Source: Heterohyrax brucei (Eukaryota > Chordata > Mammalia > Hyracoidea > Procaviidae). From it: a DNA stretch of 64,000 nt. Position numbers and translations under genes: made by a program. A model generated the notes under the pieces. The model was not told the DNA's origin. It ran no database searches and saw only the letters and a program-made list of their open reading frames with translations. The stretch covers positions 34,770,501 to 34,834,500 of the forward strand of contig CM053164.1 of assembly GCA_028571685.1 (NCBI GenBank), in the 5' to 3' direction. Positions 1 through 11,592 of this stretch are shown here, piece by piece. Positions within the stretch are counted from its first letter, which is position 1. Each line of letters starts with the position of its first letter.

Positions 1-1003
1 ACTTGTATACAGACTGTAGATGTTGCTGATAAAATGTATTTGCTATGAAAGAATTATCAGTCTTGCAAAAGTCTAAGATGTGATCTCAGGTGTCACTTTT
101 ATCACCAAGGCTGTATTTTGCAACTACTAATCCCTTATTTTTTGTTTCTAATTTTTGCATTCCAACCACCAATAATCATCAGTGCAATTCGATTGTGTTT
201 TTACTCAATTGCAGACTGCAAAAGTTGATAAAAATCTTCAGTATATTCATTTTTGGCACTAAATGTTGGTTCATAAATTCAAATAATAATCTTGTTAACT
301 TGTCTTCTCTGTAGGTGCCAAACTTCACTCAAAGACAACGGACTTGGTTATTTTGGACAGGCATTGTACTTCAGGATAGATTCTGAAGTGTTCCTTTTGA
401 GAGCGAATGTGACACTAGTCCTCCTCAATTTGTCATTCCCCGCATAGTAGGCCACATGATTGCCCAATTTAAAATGACCAATATCAGTCCATTTCAGCTC
501 ACTGATACTTAAGGTATCTATCTATGCATTACACTTCATGTTTGATTACTTCAATTTTCATAGATTCATACTTTGTATGTTCTATGTTCTGATTGTTAAT
601 GGATACCTGTGGCTGTTTCTTCATATTTTAAGTCATATCACCCCAGCAAATGAAGACCCTGAAAGCTTTACTCCATCCATGTTCTGAAAGTCAACTCCAC
701 TTTGAGGAAGCAGCTCTTTCTTAGTCATATTTTCCGTATTTTCCTTCCTGAGAGCATTATCTTCCAGCATCTTGCCTGACAATATTCCTCTCCTAATTAT
801 AAGGTTTTCCTTGGTCAGTATTTTTCAGAACTAGACCACCAGATCCTTCTTTCTGTTTGTTTTAGTCTGGAAGCGCCACTGAAATCTGTTCACTCTGGAT
901 AACCCTGGTATTATGTGAAATACTGTTGGGATGGCTTCTGGAATCACAGCAACATGCAAGATACCATGCTAAAATACACTGATGGACAAGTTAGGAGTAG
1001 GGG
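1..1003 (-). mobile_element. RTE (BovB-like) LINE, 5' part: APE endonuclease region and upstream sequence
   Basis: Antisense copy of the 5' part of an RTE LINE, cut by the left edge of the window. Positions 1-316 align by eye with 20340-20660, which encodes the endonuclease of a second RTE copy; shared blocks include gtcttgcaaaa, ataatcatcagtgca and the run around aaaatcttca. Positions 317-1003 continue toward the element's 5' end (cattgtacttcaggatagat, tcagctcactgatac, atcacagcaacatgcaag), a pattern I recall for the afrotherian RTE. No frame stays open for more than about 75 codons on either strand, so the copy is dead. The 5' boundary near 1003 is approximate. Confidence 0.85.
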
Positions 1004-3181
1004 GTATGTGCTTTTAGCAAAGTTACGTGAGCAAGGCAAGAGAACTTGAGAAATATCGTAAGGGCACAGAATGGAAAAGAAGACACTTATTAATTCTATG
1101 AAAATTATTGTGGGGATAAGCATGCCTTATTTTTTATTGTGTTCCCAAGCTGAGGCTCTGGATTATTGTCTGACCCAGCTTCAGTCATCTGAGCTTGACT
1201 TTCTTTGGGTCACAGTTATGTTTTTATCTGGTGTTGTTTATAATTAATCTCTACAAATCTCCTGTGAGCTTCCTCATGCCAGGGATCCTGGCTTATTTAG
1301 CTTGTATTTCCTCAACAAGTAGGGCTAACTGCAGCTGACACTCAGTAACTATTTGTTGATTGTCCTCAGTACTTCAGTCTTTAGCTACTGGGTTAAAAAC
1401 ACTGTTCACAGACTGAAGGAAAACTTTCTACTCCAACTTAGCTGTTACTGCTGATCTTCCAAATGGGCCATCAGGATGTGTTATCATTAGCAGCCCCTAG
1501 GAGGCCTTAACTGGAGAAACTTAACATTTGGATAAAGAGGCCATACAATTCAGTTCAGTTTACATACTCAAGCATCTACTTTTCAAAATCTAGAAGAGGA
1601 AATAGAAAGATTTTGGAGATAGCAAAAGATGTATCTTAATCGGCAACATCTGCAGAGAGCAAGTGATAGATGTATGAAGAGGCTAAGGGATACCTCCAAT
1701 CTTTTTCTGTTGTCATTCCCCATACACACATCCCAATTGAACAGGATACCTCGAACAGTCTGAGTCAAACCTGTTCAGGAAAAGAAAAAATATCAAATAG
1801 AAGAAGATATTCTAATATTAACAGCACTTTCAGAAATGCAGTCGAAATTCTTAATAAAACTATTTCATCTCTTCCCTTTATTCTCATCACAATCTAAGTT
1901 ATTGAGGGTAGAAATTCAAATGAACATATCTCACCAAAATATTTATTCAAATAGGAATGTTAGTGGTTTTCAGATGCTTGCCAGCAGAGTGGAAACAGAA
2001 AGATAAACGACGTTCTCACCCTGTTTGGGAGTTATTGTTATCTTCCAGCCTGTGATGTTCCCTCATTTAGAGGGGTACAAAAATCCAGGCAGTGCATAAT
2101 CTGGGCAGGAAAAGTAAAGTAGTAAAACATTTTTCAAGATGCTTTCACCGTCTTTTAAGAAGAATTTAAATGCAGGAAAAGAAATATACCTCATCTTGGC
2201 TCTCCCCAGGTGTTAAGATTCCAAACACAAACTACATGCATTGCTTCTCGATGGGATGCTACCATCATTTTGCAAACAGCAGACTGGAACTCCTGCAACG
2301 CTGAGCTGCTGGGGCAGTGTTAGTGTCGGCTAAGTTCCTTCACTGCATTTTGCAGATGGTCAGACTGAGACCCAAGGACAGGAGGCAGCCGTAACTTTTC
2401 TGAGACCTATGTGGTAAAGGCTAGAAAACAAATGTCATCCGGTTCTTTCCAGTGGACCAAAGCACCTAACTGTTTGCTTTCACTTTAATCAGTCAATCAA
2501 GTCTGAAAGGAGAGCTTGCCTAATGATGTTCTCAACCCTTGTGCTTAGCTTTTCGGAGAACTAAACAAGTGGAGTGCAGTTTTGCCCTCTAGGAAACCTG
2601 ATTTAGACATGCCTGAAACAATTAGGAAACAATGCATGACAAGAAGCAATTAAGTAAGAAATTGTTTAAGTGGAATGATTACAAGTGGTTTGAAGGGCTC
2701 AAAGGTGTGGCTCCAACAGGGGGAGAAAGATGCCTCTCTATCAAACTTCCCTTACTGTATTTTTCAGCATTAACAGAATGGCCTGTGACTTCAGAAGTGG
2801 CCCCACTGCACAGGTGCCACCTCCAGTTCTTTCTGCAGTCAAGGTTTTGGCTGAGGCTTTTGCTACTGTCTAAAACTCCCTTCTCTTGGCCCATTTCAAA
2901 CTCCCCTCCTCACTATATTTATGCCTCTCTTTGTAGCTCTTTACTCACTACACAACCAGGGTTTCCTTGGAAATTACAGATGTTTAAAAATAAAAGAATA
3001 TTTCTGTGGTCCTGAGGATTCTCTCAGAGGTATGATAAGTCAAATTTCTCCAATATTCCTAAGCCAGGCACGATGATACAGAACTCACATCCTCCTTAAC
3101 TAATGTGCTTATCTTGATACATATTGAAAATTTGAACTTTTCCTTCCAGACTAACACTTGGAGGAAAACAAATTTCTTTGT
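1004..3181. other. No recognised gene or repeat
   Basis: Moderately AT-rich sequence. I recognise no young repeat family, tRNA, conserved protein or splice-framed exon here. The 127-codon plus-strand frame at 2632-3015 has no recognisable domain and an uneven composition, so I do not call it. Degraded ancient repeats could be present beyond visual detection. Confidence 0.5.
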
Positions 3182-3360
3182 CCACTGTCATTTTTTTTTT
3201 CATTGTGATCAAGTGAAAGTGTACAATCTAATTTAGATTTGCATGCCCGCCTATCTGCAGCTCCTTCTGCTTTCCTTGCCCAGTGATAGCACACGCCTCC
3301 TTTCCATTCTCCACATGTCATATCCTCTTAACAATCTCCACTGTCATATTTTTTTCTAGA
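3182..3360 (-). mobile_element. L1 3'UTR fragment (afrotherian L1), 5'-truncated
   Basis: A poly-T run at 3190-3199 (the reversed poly-A tail) is followed by cattgtgatcaagtgaaagt and the 3'UTR series gcatgcccgcctatctgcag, agtgatagcacacgcctcc and catgtcatatcctcttaaca. This matches the start of the longer copies at 30741, 32966 and 35511. About 160 bp of 3'UTR remain, typical of a severely 5'-truncated L1 insertion. Confidence 0.9.
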
Positions 3361-4639
3361 TACTATCTTTAGGGCAAGCAACAGCCCACAGCCTCAGTAC
3401 TGTCCTTGTTAAAGAGTCTATGAGCTTGAAGTTCTTTAAAAATAGAGCTTTTATAAAGGGAATTAAAAAGAACAATTATTTAAATCTCACATTTTCCAAT
3501 GCCTTTTTTTCCCAAAACTAATACGTCAAACTAATTCCATTCATCACGTCCATTTTTCTCCAACAGAAGAAACATATCTGAAGTAAATGAATGTGCTCTA
3601 GATAATCTGGAAGGCAATGCAAATATCTAGGCAAACTTAGACCATTCCAGAACTGTAATATAACCAGAGATACAAAATTTTAATTCAAAAAGTTAACGAT
3701 TCATGTATCACTTGTTATCTTCCCCTGTCAACACTTCTGACAGCCTATTTTAATATTTGGTATTTTTTTCATACTTTATCTTGTGAAAAGAATTTTATTC
3801 CCTTCTCACTGTATTTTTCAACATGGGAAAGAAAAAGCCAAGTGAGTTTTAAATTTTAGGCATAGAGGATGATAACAATGGCATCTAGTGACAATAAAAG
3901 TCCCTATCCTTATAAGACTGCCTTTTCTGTGGCTACAGATCTGCTTGTTCTCCACACCCCCCACCGATGACTACTAGTATCTAAGTGTCGCACAAGTTAT
4001 ATTCCAAGTTATATCCCACACAGTATATCCCAACAGTGCAGCTTGATTTGCAAAGCCAAACTCTCCAAGGTTGGCATCTATTTCAGAGTCAGTAGACATC
4101 ATGCACTTGAAGTCAGGTTCTCAGTTTTTACCCAACTTATTCAAAGCAAAAGAAAGAGAACAAAAGGTATTTTTCCCTTACATACATTTGAGATTATTTT
4201 ACATTAATCACATTCATCTCTTTGTTCAACTGTCATCTTTAACCATTTCTACATTTTCTCGTAACTTATATTTGGGGTATTTGAAATCATGACATAGTAA
4301 TTATTTTCTTAAAACTGAAAGACTTCACTGAGGTTATGCATAGGATATCTTGCATCACTTCACTTAAATTAGATATTTCATATTAAAGAATTTCAAATAA
4401 GCATACCATACACATAGTTGTGTACATCATTCTCCAATTTGTCAAAGCTGTTTTTCAATGGAAGGTATGGATTGTTTCTACCTTTCTAAACCTGTAGTTG
4501 AAAAGTCACAAAAATATGCAGAAGACTCCATATAGCAAAATGACTTACGTGCAGAGGGGTAGCCCAACCTCTGCGAGAATTATGTCCAGAGAGTGTTAAT
4601 TATCTATTTTATAAATGAGAATCAAGTTACCTAGCAGAC
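3361..4639. other. No recognised gene or repeat
   Basis: AT-rich single-copy-looking sequence. Nothing recognisable on either strand; the short open frames show no family resemblance. Confidence 0.5.
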
Positions 4640-5165
4640 TGTGTTTAGCCAGTGATAGATACCATGGCTTCCCAACATTCTTTACATCCTCTGAGAAAGC
4701 ATGCCCACCATCTGTTGCAAACTCCCCTGAACGGCCCCTCCATTCCCTCTCCTCAAGTAGCCATGGCTCAAACTTACCTGAACTGCGTGTGTTCTTACTT
4801 CAATGCCTGTGCCTACACCCTCTCCCTAGATACGTATGTTCCCACCCATTGCTCCTTCAGTTCTGTATTCCCAACCCCAACAAGAACATTCAAAAGTCAC
4901 ATCTTCCACTTACGAGCACCCATATACCTTTCCAGGCAATGCCTTTATTTATTTATTTATTCAAAACTATTATGCTGTATCTTGCAGGGAAGTATACCAG
5001 GCATTTGTTAATTACCATATGTTGCCTAGTATCATAGCTATTTATGTATCTGTCTTATCCTCTCTTACTAGCTGTTACTACCTTGAGTAAAAAGAAGGTG
5101 TCTTTTCCATCATATTGTACTTAACATGTGCTAGACAGATAAGTAAGTGTGCTTTTGTTATGGTG
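4640..5165 (+). mobile_element. L2 LINE 3' portion, ancient
   Basis: The sequence follows the usual order of L2 3' ends: a pyrimidine-rich stretch with short peptide-like segments, then ctgtcttatcctctcttact, ctaccttgagtaaaaagaag and tgtcttttccatcatattg, then cttaacatgtgctagacag. The 119- and 140-codon frames here are overlapping frames in a decayed LINE rather than a gene. Divergence is high, so the assignment rests on order of motifs rather than identity. Confidence 0.55.
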
Positions 5166-5930
5166 TCAGCAGGGACACTTCAAAGATGAACCAAATAAAT
5201 AGCGCATGATTCATTTACCAAACAAGCATTTGATCTAGTCTGGTTTATTTTGTTCACAAAATTTCCTTGAAAAAAGTTTCAAAAGGTTTCTTTTACAGTA
5301 GATGAATCATGAGTTCTCTAAGACATAGAAGTTGAAGCATTGTACTCATACAGCACATGAAATAAGTTTTAAAATTTTCGGCTATTGGCAATTGTCAGTC
5401 ATTGTAAAAGTCTATCAGTTTAGCTCATGTGTGTCAAGAAGGCTGTGTGCTTTGATATCCCTAAGGGCACACAGGTATTTCTAAAATTATTGTGCTTATG
5501 GATTTCTCAGATACACTGAAGATGTTGTCTCATGGAGGCTTGTTAAGATAACTAACACTAATAAACAACATACAAGGAAGCGTACCCTACACCTCTACCA
5601 TTTATCTCCTCCTTTCAGAGGACAGAGTTTGGTACTGTCTCTCACAACAATTAAGGACTTTAATGTATACACTAAGAATTGTGAACTTTTTATTAATCTG
5701 TACATCACCTGGGGTTGATGTACAAAGTCATGTGCTATAGAGTGAGGAAACACACAACCTGGGTCCGCAAGGTACTTGCATTTATAGACTTGTCAGTCTC
5801 CTTCACTTACGTGGCATTTGTGGAAGGGGGTTCTTCATTCATAGGCCCCACCTGTCACCCATGCTTGTATGGAACTAGGATCTCTGCAGTTTGTTGTCAC
5901 TCAGCTCCAGCTGGCACATTTTCTCCAGCC
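5166..5930. other. No recognised gene or repeat
   Basis: No recognisable repeat or coding segment. The 110-codon frame starting at 5715 runs into L2-like sequence and is not supported as a gene. Confidence 0.45.
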
Positions 5931-6165
5931 CCCTCCTCCGTGGCGAGGCCTCCCGAGACTGTGGATTCTGTTCCTTTCTCTCTCCACCTGTCTTCTTTGG
6001 GAGTTCATCTGCTTCCAGCAGAAACTCTGTCCCCAGGATATAAATGACTCCCAAATCCATTCCTCTACTTTGCATGTCTGTCTCTCTACATCACAGGGTA
6101 CTTACTGCATGCTGTTGGCGGGCAATCGTTACTCAGTAAATACTTGCTGCCTGATTGTAGGATGA
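5931..6165 (+). mobile_element. Possible L2 LINE fragment, ancient
   Basis: The segment around gatataaatgactcccaaat and the terminal actcagtaaatacttgctgc resemble internal and 3'-terminal parts of L2. Between them the match is weak. The overlapping short frames on both strands are incidental. Confidence 0.35.
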
Positions 6166-6567
6166 GATAGAAGTGATCTGCCTACACATAAATGCATAAA
6201 GGACTGCCGAGTTAAGGTGGTCTTGCCCTTCTTAAATTCAAAACTGCAGGGGAAAGGATGAATTTACTACATGCAAAGTCCTAGGAGGAAAGGACTGTGT
6301 ATTTTTTGTTTGGCGTGTACTGTTTTATCCACTCAGCAGCGCGGTATTGCTCTGAAGTTGTCCTCTATCCCTCCATTCTACATCCATCGGGGTAAGTGGC
6401 AGCAGACGTAGTATCATGTGACCCTGTGTCATTCTCACATGACCCCAAGTAGACCAAGAAGCCTTAACCTTGAGATTATTTAAGCTTGGGAAGTTATAAT
6501 CCACTCTCTCTGCTGGACTCTAAACTGAGAAATAGGAAACTACAGCAATGTTTTCCATCATTGCATC
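6166..6567. other. No recognised gene or repeat
   Basis: Unique-looking sequence. Nothing recognised. Confidence 0.45.
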
Positions 6568-6690
6568 AGTAATTCAACAAATATTTGATGAGCAACTACT
6601 GCATCCTGAACACTGTGCAGTGAAAGCAACAAAACACTAGTCCCTTCTCTTTAGCAGAGGAAGACAGATGATAAATAAATCACACTTCGA
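6568..6690 (-). mobile_element. L2 LINE 3' end, ancient
   Basis: attcaacaaatatttgatga is the reverse complement of the L2 3' terminus. It is followed by the degraded reversed motifs for the region just upstream (gaacactgtgcagtg, then aaaacactagtcccttctct and gaagacagatgataaataaa). Confidence 0.6.
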
Positions 6691-7439
6691 GTGATGAGAA
6701 TCCAATGGAGATTCTAAAACATCCACTTCATCCCCCAAAAGTTACTGTTCGGTGTAGATTTGGTATGGCAGAATCCAAGATGAATGTGGGAAGTCTGTGA
6801 CTGTCAGTGATGAAAGATACTAGTCTATGATAAATGATTATTTTGGGCCCCATTTGGAAGGTGCCATGGTGGTCACTTACCAGAAGTTTTTTTCCACACA
6901 TAATGCCATCAGATGTACTTTAAAATAACGAGACAATTGAAACTGTATCATTCATTTACACAACTTGTTTTATTCAAGTTCAAAAATAGGACATCCTTAT
7001 TGGAAGAGCCTTTAGATCTAGCAGCTGCCACTCTGTTGTCTTCATACATCTGGGTCTTGGGACTTGCCACTAGCAGCTCTTGATAGGTATTGACCCTTAT
7101 AGCTTTCAAGTAAGAATGTCATTCCCCGACCTTCCATTCCTGGGTTCACCAGCCCCTGCAGCTATGTGAATCAACAGAAACCTTGTAATATCACCCACCA
7201 TCTTCAGATTCACAGTCCTTCACAGCATGTGAGCTGGAACTCTAATCTCTGACCTGCTGAACTTCGGTTCAGCTTCTGTGGCTGCATGAGTCTTGTATTC
7301 CAATCCAGGACTTTGGACATTTCAGTCTCTACAGTTGTGTGAGATGTTTCCTTAATATGAGTACTTCTCTATACATATTTACACATGCTACTGGTTTTGC
7401 TTCCCTAGAGAACCCAGGCTAATACAGTCACAAAAGGTC
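6691..7439. other. Unclassified; end of an old interspersed repeat at about 7310-7425
   Basis: 6691-7000 shows nothing recognisable. From about 7040 to 7425 the text (gggtcttgggacttgccact, ggactttggacatttcagtc, tagagaacccaggctaatac) follows a pattern I recall from a widespread old mammalian interspersed repeat ending in gaaccc..ctaatac. I cannot name the family with confidence. Confidence 0.35.
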
Positions 7440-8443
7440 AAACATTGTATGAGGCCTTTATTATAGGGACTCAAGAAAAAGTTTAAGCACAGGAGAAAAT
7501 AATTTTTCATAGTCACAAGGGAGGAGAAGGAGGGTGAGGGATATTGATAGATTAGACAGTGGCTAGGAATTGGGTTAAGTTAAAGAAGTGACAGCACACA
7601 GGAGAAGGAAGATTAACACTGCTGGACTACACCAAAAGCTAAGAGGTTTCTCAAATACAACCCAACATTTCAAAGGTCAGAGTAGTAGGGTTAGGGGTCT
7701 GGGGACCATGGCTTTAGGGGGCTTCTAAGACAACTGGCATAGCTAAGGTGTTTTTTTCTTTTTAAGAAAATCTTCTGCATCCCATTTTGGTGAGTGATGT
7801 CTGGGGTCTTAGAGTCTAGCAAGCTGCCATCTACATAGCATCAACTGGCACCAATCCACCTGGAGCAGAAAAGAACAAAGGACATTAAGGACATGAGGAA
7901 AATAATATGTCCAGGAGACAGAAGGTGTCATATAATAGGGTGGCTACGTTGGCATGAGACCAGAAGAACTAGATGGTGCCCAGCCACCACCAATGGCTGC
8001 GCTGACAAAGAATGGAATGTAGAGATCCTGATGTAGCAGGAAAAAAATGAGGATAGAGATCTAGAATTCTATTATAAGATCATACTTGATGGTTCAACAT
8101 CCTTGAGGGTCTCCTGAGGACATGGCCCTTGGACTCTTTGCTAGCCCAGAGCCCAAACCAGTAGTGAAGCCCTCTCTCCAGATAAAGGTTGGACTGGACT
8201 ATAAAACATACAGTGACACTGGTGAATTGTGCCCTTTTTGGCTTAAATGTACACATAGACAGTTAGAGATGCTCCTGTCCAGAGGCAAGATAGAATGGTG
8301 AACAGGTCGCCATTGGAGTTGATTGAAAGGAGGAGTGTGCCTTCATTGAGTGAGGAGAATTTCCAGAGTGGCACAGCAGTGTATGTGCTAGGTTTTATAT
8401 GGCAAATTAACTTGGATTATAAACTTTCGCTGAAAGCACATTA
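7440..8443 (+). mobile_element. L1 3' end (ORF2 tail and 3'UTR), sense orientation, diverged
   Basis: This is the only long L1 3'UTR in the window on the plus strand. Its middle (tcttctgcatcccattttgg, tgtctggggtcttagag, agcaagctgccatct) is the reverse complement counterpart of 36140-36215 in the nested minus-strand L1. Upstream, ttgtatgaggcctttattat aligns with the reversed block at 33950-33975. The terminal part (ctttgctagcccagagccc, aggttggactggactataaa) differs from the minus-strand copies, so this is probably another L1 subfamily. No clear poly-A tail follows 8443. Confidence 0.75.
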
Positions 8444-9363
8444 ATTTTTTTCTTTTTTAAAGAATGCTGAGAATACAAAAATAATAATACAGAGAGAAGA
8501 CAGAGGTAGTTCTTGATTTAGGACATAATTTAGTTACTATAAACTGCACTTATGATCATCTTTTTTATTTTCTGTATCTATCATTGGTAATACGTACTGC
8601 ATACAATGTTGCGGTGCATAATTTGTTGATGTTATCATTTTTGATTGTTCACTTTAAGATCTTCAATGTTACAATTTATAAAGATACATATAATAAAAGA
8701 TGTAATAACTTGTGTTAGAACTGGCTTATGACAGAATCATCAGAATGGAACTTTGTCATGAGTGCCTGCTACCTGTAATTATAGAAGGAGGTTTTTGTTG
8801 ATTAAAGAATTTAGATCTACAAAAAATAAAGAGAAGTGGCCTTTAATATAAGTGGACACAAGAGATCTATCACAATAGCAAGGAAGGGCCTGTAGATATA
8901 GACACTGGAGGGCTGGGCGTTTCTGTGATAGAACATCAAAAGTTTCCTTTCTAGCTCCTTCGACCTTTCAGTGATGTGTTGTGTGAGGTAGAAAGCAAGA
9001 AAGAGGCTTCCGAAGAGTGAAAATGGAAAGTCATTATTTGAAAAGTGGCAGAGTGAACATTTGAGAAAAGTATTGTGGAATTTTAAGAAGTATTGGATGC
9101 TGACTTAAGATTTGTGGTTACAAATTTTAGATAAGGCTAGTTGTCTCCAGCAATGTTCTACTGCTCAGGAAAAGTTGCAGAGCAATCAAAGAGTTGGCTT
9201 TAACCAAGACAGATGCTTTTCCATGTGAAAGACTCTGGCAGAGACTACTTGCTCTTCATCAGAATCTGTGTTCTCGTCTTCTTTGTAGAATGCAGGTAGT
9301 TGGCATTTCCCAGTCTCCTTCATAATGTCAACTTCTCAGGTCTGTTAGATAACCACAAAAAAA
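8444..9363. other. No recognised gene or repeat
   Basis: AT-rich sequence without recognisable repeat, RNA or coding segment. Confidence 0.5.
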
Positions 9364-9379
9364 AAAAATCCTTTATTGG
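9364..9379. repeat. Target-site duplication, left copy (L1 at 9380-9653)
   Basis: aaaaatcctttattgg occurs here and again at 9654-9669, identical over 16 bp, on the two sides of a short rearranged L1. Confidence 0.9.
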
Positions 9380-9653
9380 TCAGTAGGATGATATCCTACA
9401 GAGGCATAGAACCATAAAGTGCATCCAACATATGGTCACTCTGCATTGCCAAGTCCAATCCATTCGTCATAGAAGGGTGGGCCTTTGTTTTGATTTATGG
9501 GCAAGGGCAGCAGACACGTGTGGAGCAGAGAGGAATAGTGTGCTGTCACTGCGCAGGGAGAGCAGTGGAAGTTACATAGAGGTGGGCATGTAAATTTATA
9601 TGGGAATGTACATTTTCACTCAGTCATAATAAAAATAAAAAATAAAGTAAAAT
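9380..9653 (+). mobile_element. L1 insertion with 5' inversion (twin-priming product)
   Basis: The left part (9380 to about 9518) reads as L1 3'UTR in antisense (aggatgatatcctacagagg, gaaccataaagtgcat, gtccaatccattcgt). The right part (about 9519-9630) reads in sense (gtgtgctgtcactg, ggcatgtaaatttatatggg, tgtacattttcactca) and ends in an A-rich tail with spaced t residues. The joint and the perfect flanking 16-bp duplication fit a single insertion by twin priming, a known L1 mechanism. No coding capacity. Confidence 0.9.
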
Positions 9654-9669
9654 AAAAATCCTTTATTGG
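9654..9669. repeat. Target-site duplication, right copy (L1 at 9380-9653)
   Basis: Exact second copy of the 16-bp sequence at 9364-9379, directly after the A-rich tail. Confidence 0.9.
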
Positions 9670-9730
9670 GCTTGACCTATCATATATTTTATTATCTGTT
9701 TCTTACAGCAATTAGCCTCATCTAACTAAA

Positions 9731-9930
9731 GAAATTGGAGTCCCAGTGGTATAGTGGTATAGAGTATAATGGTATTGGAGCACCGCTGGTATAGAGCTCA
9801 GGCTTCTAGCCAAAATTTCAGAGGTTCAAATCTACTAGCTGTTCCTTGGAAACCCTACATAGCAGTTCTACTCTGCTCTGTAGTGTTGCTATAAGTCAGA
9901 ACTGATGCAATGGCACACAACAATAACAAC
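9731..9930 (+). mobile_element. AfroSINE with expanded head
   Basis: tRNA-derived SINE. The head is lengthened by an internal duplication (gtggtatagtggtatagag, then ccgctggtatagagctcagg). A box B-like gaggttcaaatctact follows, then the body gttccttggaaaccctaca and agcagttctactctgctctg, ending with the RTE-type tail ggcacacaacaataacaac. Clearly diverged. Confidence 0.85.
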
Positions 9931-10900
9931 TAATAAATTTACCATGCCAAGAGAAGTGTCATCGAGTCGTGTCTGAGGAGATGAATAAATGAGAGATTTA
10001 GAGGCCCTTGCAAAGATTTATTGTTAAGGACAGATCACAGAACACAAGCTAGATAAATAGATGAGAATATGAGTAGACTGCTGACAGCAAGAAATGGTAG
10101 GACTGACAGACTGTGGATTGTGATATAGGTGAAGAATTTCTGGAGTTTAGTGCTAAAGTAGATAAGGGCAAGGATAAAATGTATTGTTCAGATAGTGTGA
10201 GGCTGATACTAGAGACGGTTGAGTTGATGCAGGTTTGATGATAACTAGGGGAAGGCTATGATCACAGGAGTAACTGATACGGGTGAAGGATAAGACCAGT
10301 GAGGATGACAAGAGCTGGAGTGGACAATCTATATGGAGCTAAGGTCACTAAAAGTCGTCTTAGTGGAGAAAAAAAGGCATTGAACAAAATAGTATTTACC
10401 AAACAGCATAGACTAAAGATAGCTTTGTGTCTGAAGTGGATGAGGAGTCCTAAGTGAGTTTGTGTGTGTGTGTGTAAACGTGTGCAGGCATGTGTATGCA
10501 AGTTCACATGCTACTGTGTACGTGTGTGATCCATACTCTAGGAAACTGGCACAGTAGAAAAAGGAACAGTACTGTGGAAGCTAAATAAACCACATTTCTA
10601 AGTGCCTGGAAAAGTTAATAGTTCATTTAAACTATTTAAACTATTTATTCATTTAAACTAAATAGTTCATTTAAACCTGGGAAACCTGGGGCAAAACAGA
10701 GCAGATAGTTTGGTCAACAGGGGACATTAAAAGATAAAGAAGAGCTACTCAAAGTCTTTTCAGGGATAGATGGGCCTTGAACGGATATGTGATAAAGAAA
10801 ATGTAGTAAAACATTAATGGTATAATCTAGTCAGTAAACATATGTCTCCAAAGTACAATTCCCGCATGTCTGAAAATTTCTGTAGTAAAATATTTGGGGG
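9931..10900. other. No recognised gene; short AT repeat at 10619-10680 and GT run at 10458-10476
   Basis: Mostly unique sequence. A GT dinucleotide run lies at 10458-10476. At 10619-10680 the 15-mer atagttcatttaaac occurs at 10619 and 10662 with a partial third copy between them, a small AT-rich minisatellite-like block. The 81-codon minus-strand frame reaching 10507 is partly encoded by the GT run and is not supported. Confidence 0.5.
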
Positions 10901-10982
10901 GCTCTGCTGGTGTAGTGGTTAGGACTTATGGCTGCTAACCAAAAGTTCGACCACTGGAAATCAGTAGCTGCTCTCTGGAAAT
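10901..10982 (+). mobile_element. AfroSINE, 5' half only
   Basis: gctctgctggtgtagtggtt, the conserved tggctgctaaccaaaagttc and the degraded box B region are present. The body and tail are missing after about 10982. Confidence 0.8.
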
Positions 10983-11499
10983 GTTATTTTGAAACAATCC
11001 AAAATTTAGCAACCTAAAAAGACAAAGCTTAGCACTTGGCTTGGCAACCAGGATAGCAAAAGAGGTGGAAGACAAGGACAGAGCAGCTTTCAGACAAGTG
11101 TGTTCCTGTCTCAAGTTCACTGAAAGCTCAAATCATAAAGAGGTGCAGTCTCAAGTGGTGAAATTTCTGGAATCCACTGCAGTAAAAGTAGACAATACAC
11201 CCATCCAATAAATCCATCTTTATGAACGTGTAATCTTCACTGAAAGCCCATCGCTGTGTAGCCAAAAGGAGGGAGAAAGTCAGATGGAATAGAAACGTCT
11301 CATTCCTAACTTCTTTCTGAGTACAAGCAGGAAACTACTGTTGAAAGGAATCAATGACCTGCCATGTCTTAGCTTAGACTTGGAAGAATAGGAAACAGGA
11401 AAGAAAACAAACACAGAACAGACATTCATTTGGTATTTGTCATTGTCATTTCTATGGTTTTTAAACATCAATAATAATAGCAATTATGAAACTGAGCTA
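10983..11499. other. No recognised gene or repeat
   Basis: Nothing recognisable on either strand. Confidence 0.45.
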
Positions 11500-11575
11500 A
11501 ACTCCTTGTCCTTGAGTTGATTCTGACTCATAAGAACACTCTAGGAGAGAGTAGAGCTGCCCCACACGGTTAATG
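11500..11575 (-). mobile_element. AfroSINE fragment (3' body), antisense
   Basis: ttgagttgattctgactcat followed by agtagagctgccccacacgg is the reversed 3' body of the SINE. The head is absent. It sits head to head with the sense copy at 11593. Confidence 0.8.
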
Positions 11576-11592
11576 GTAACCACAGTAAAGAC

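Noticed and set aside
2632..3015. 127-codon plus-strand frame starting ATG
   Set aside because: No recognisable domain, an overlapping minus-strand frame, and no promoter or splice context. A search could still rescue it, but nothing visible supports coding.
4615..5037. 140-codon plus-strand frame
   Set aside because: Overlaps two other plus-strand frames of similar length and lies in L2-like sequence; no domain recognised.
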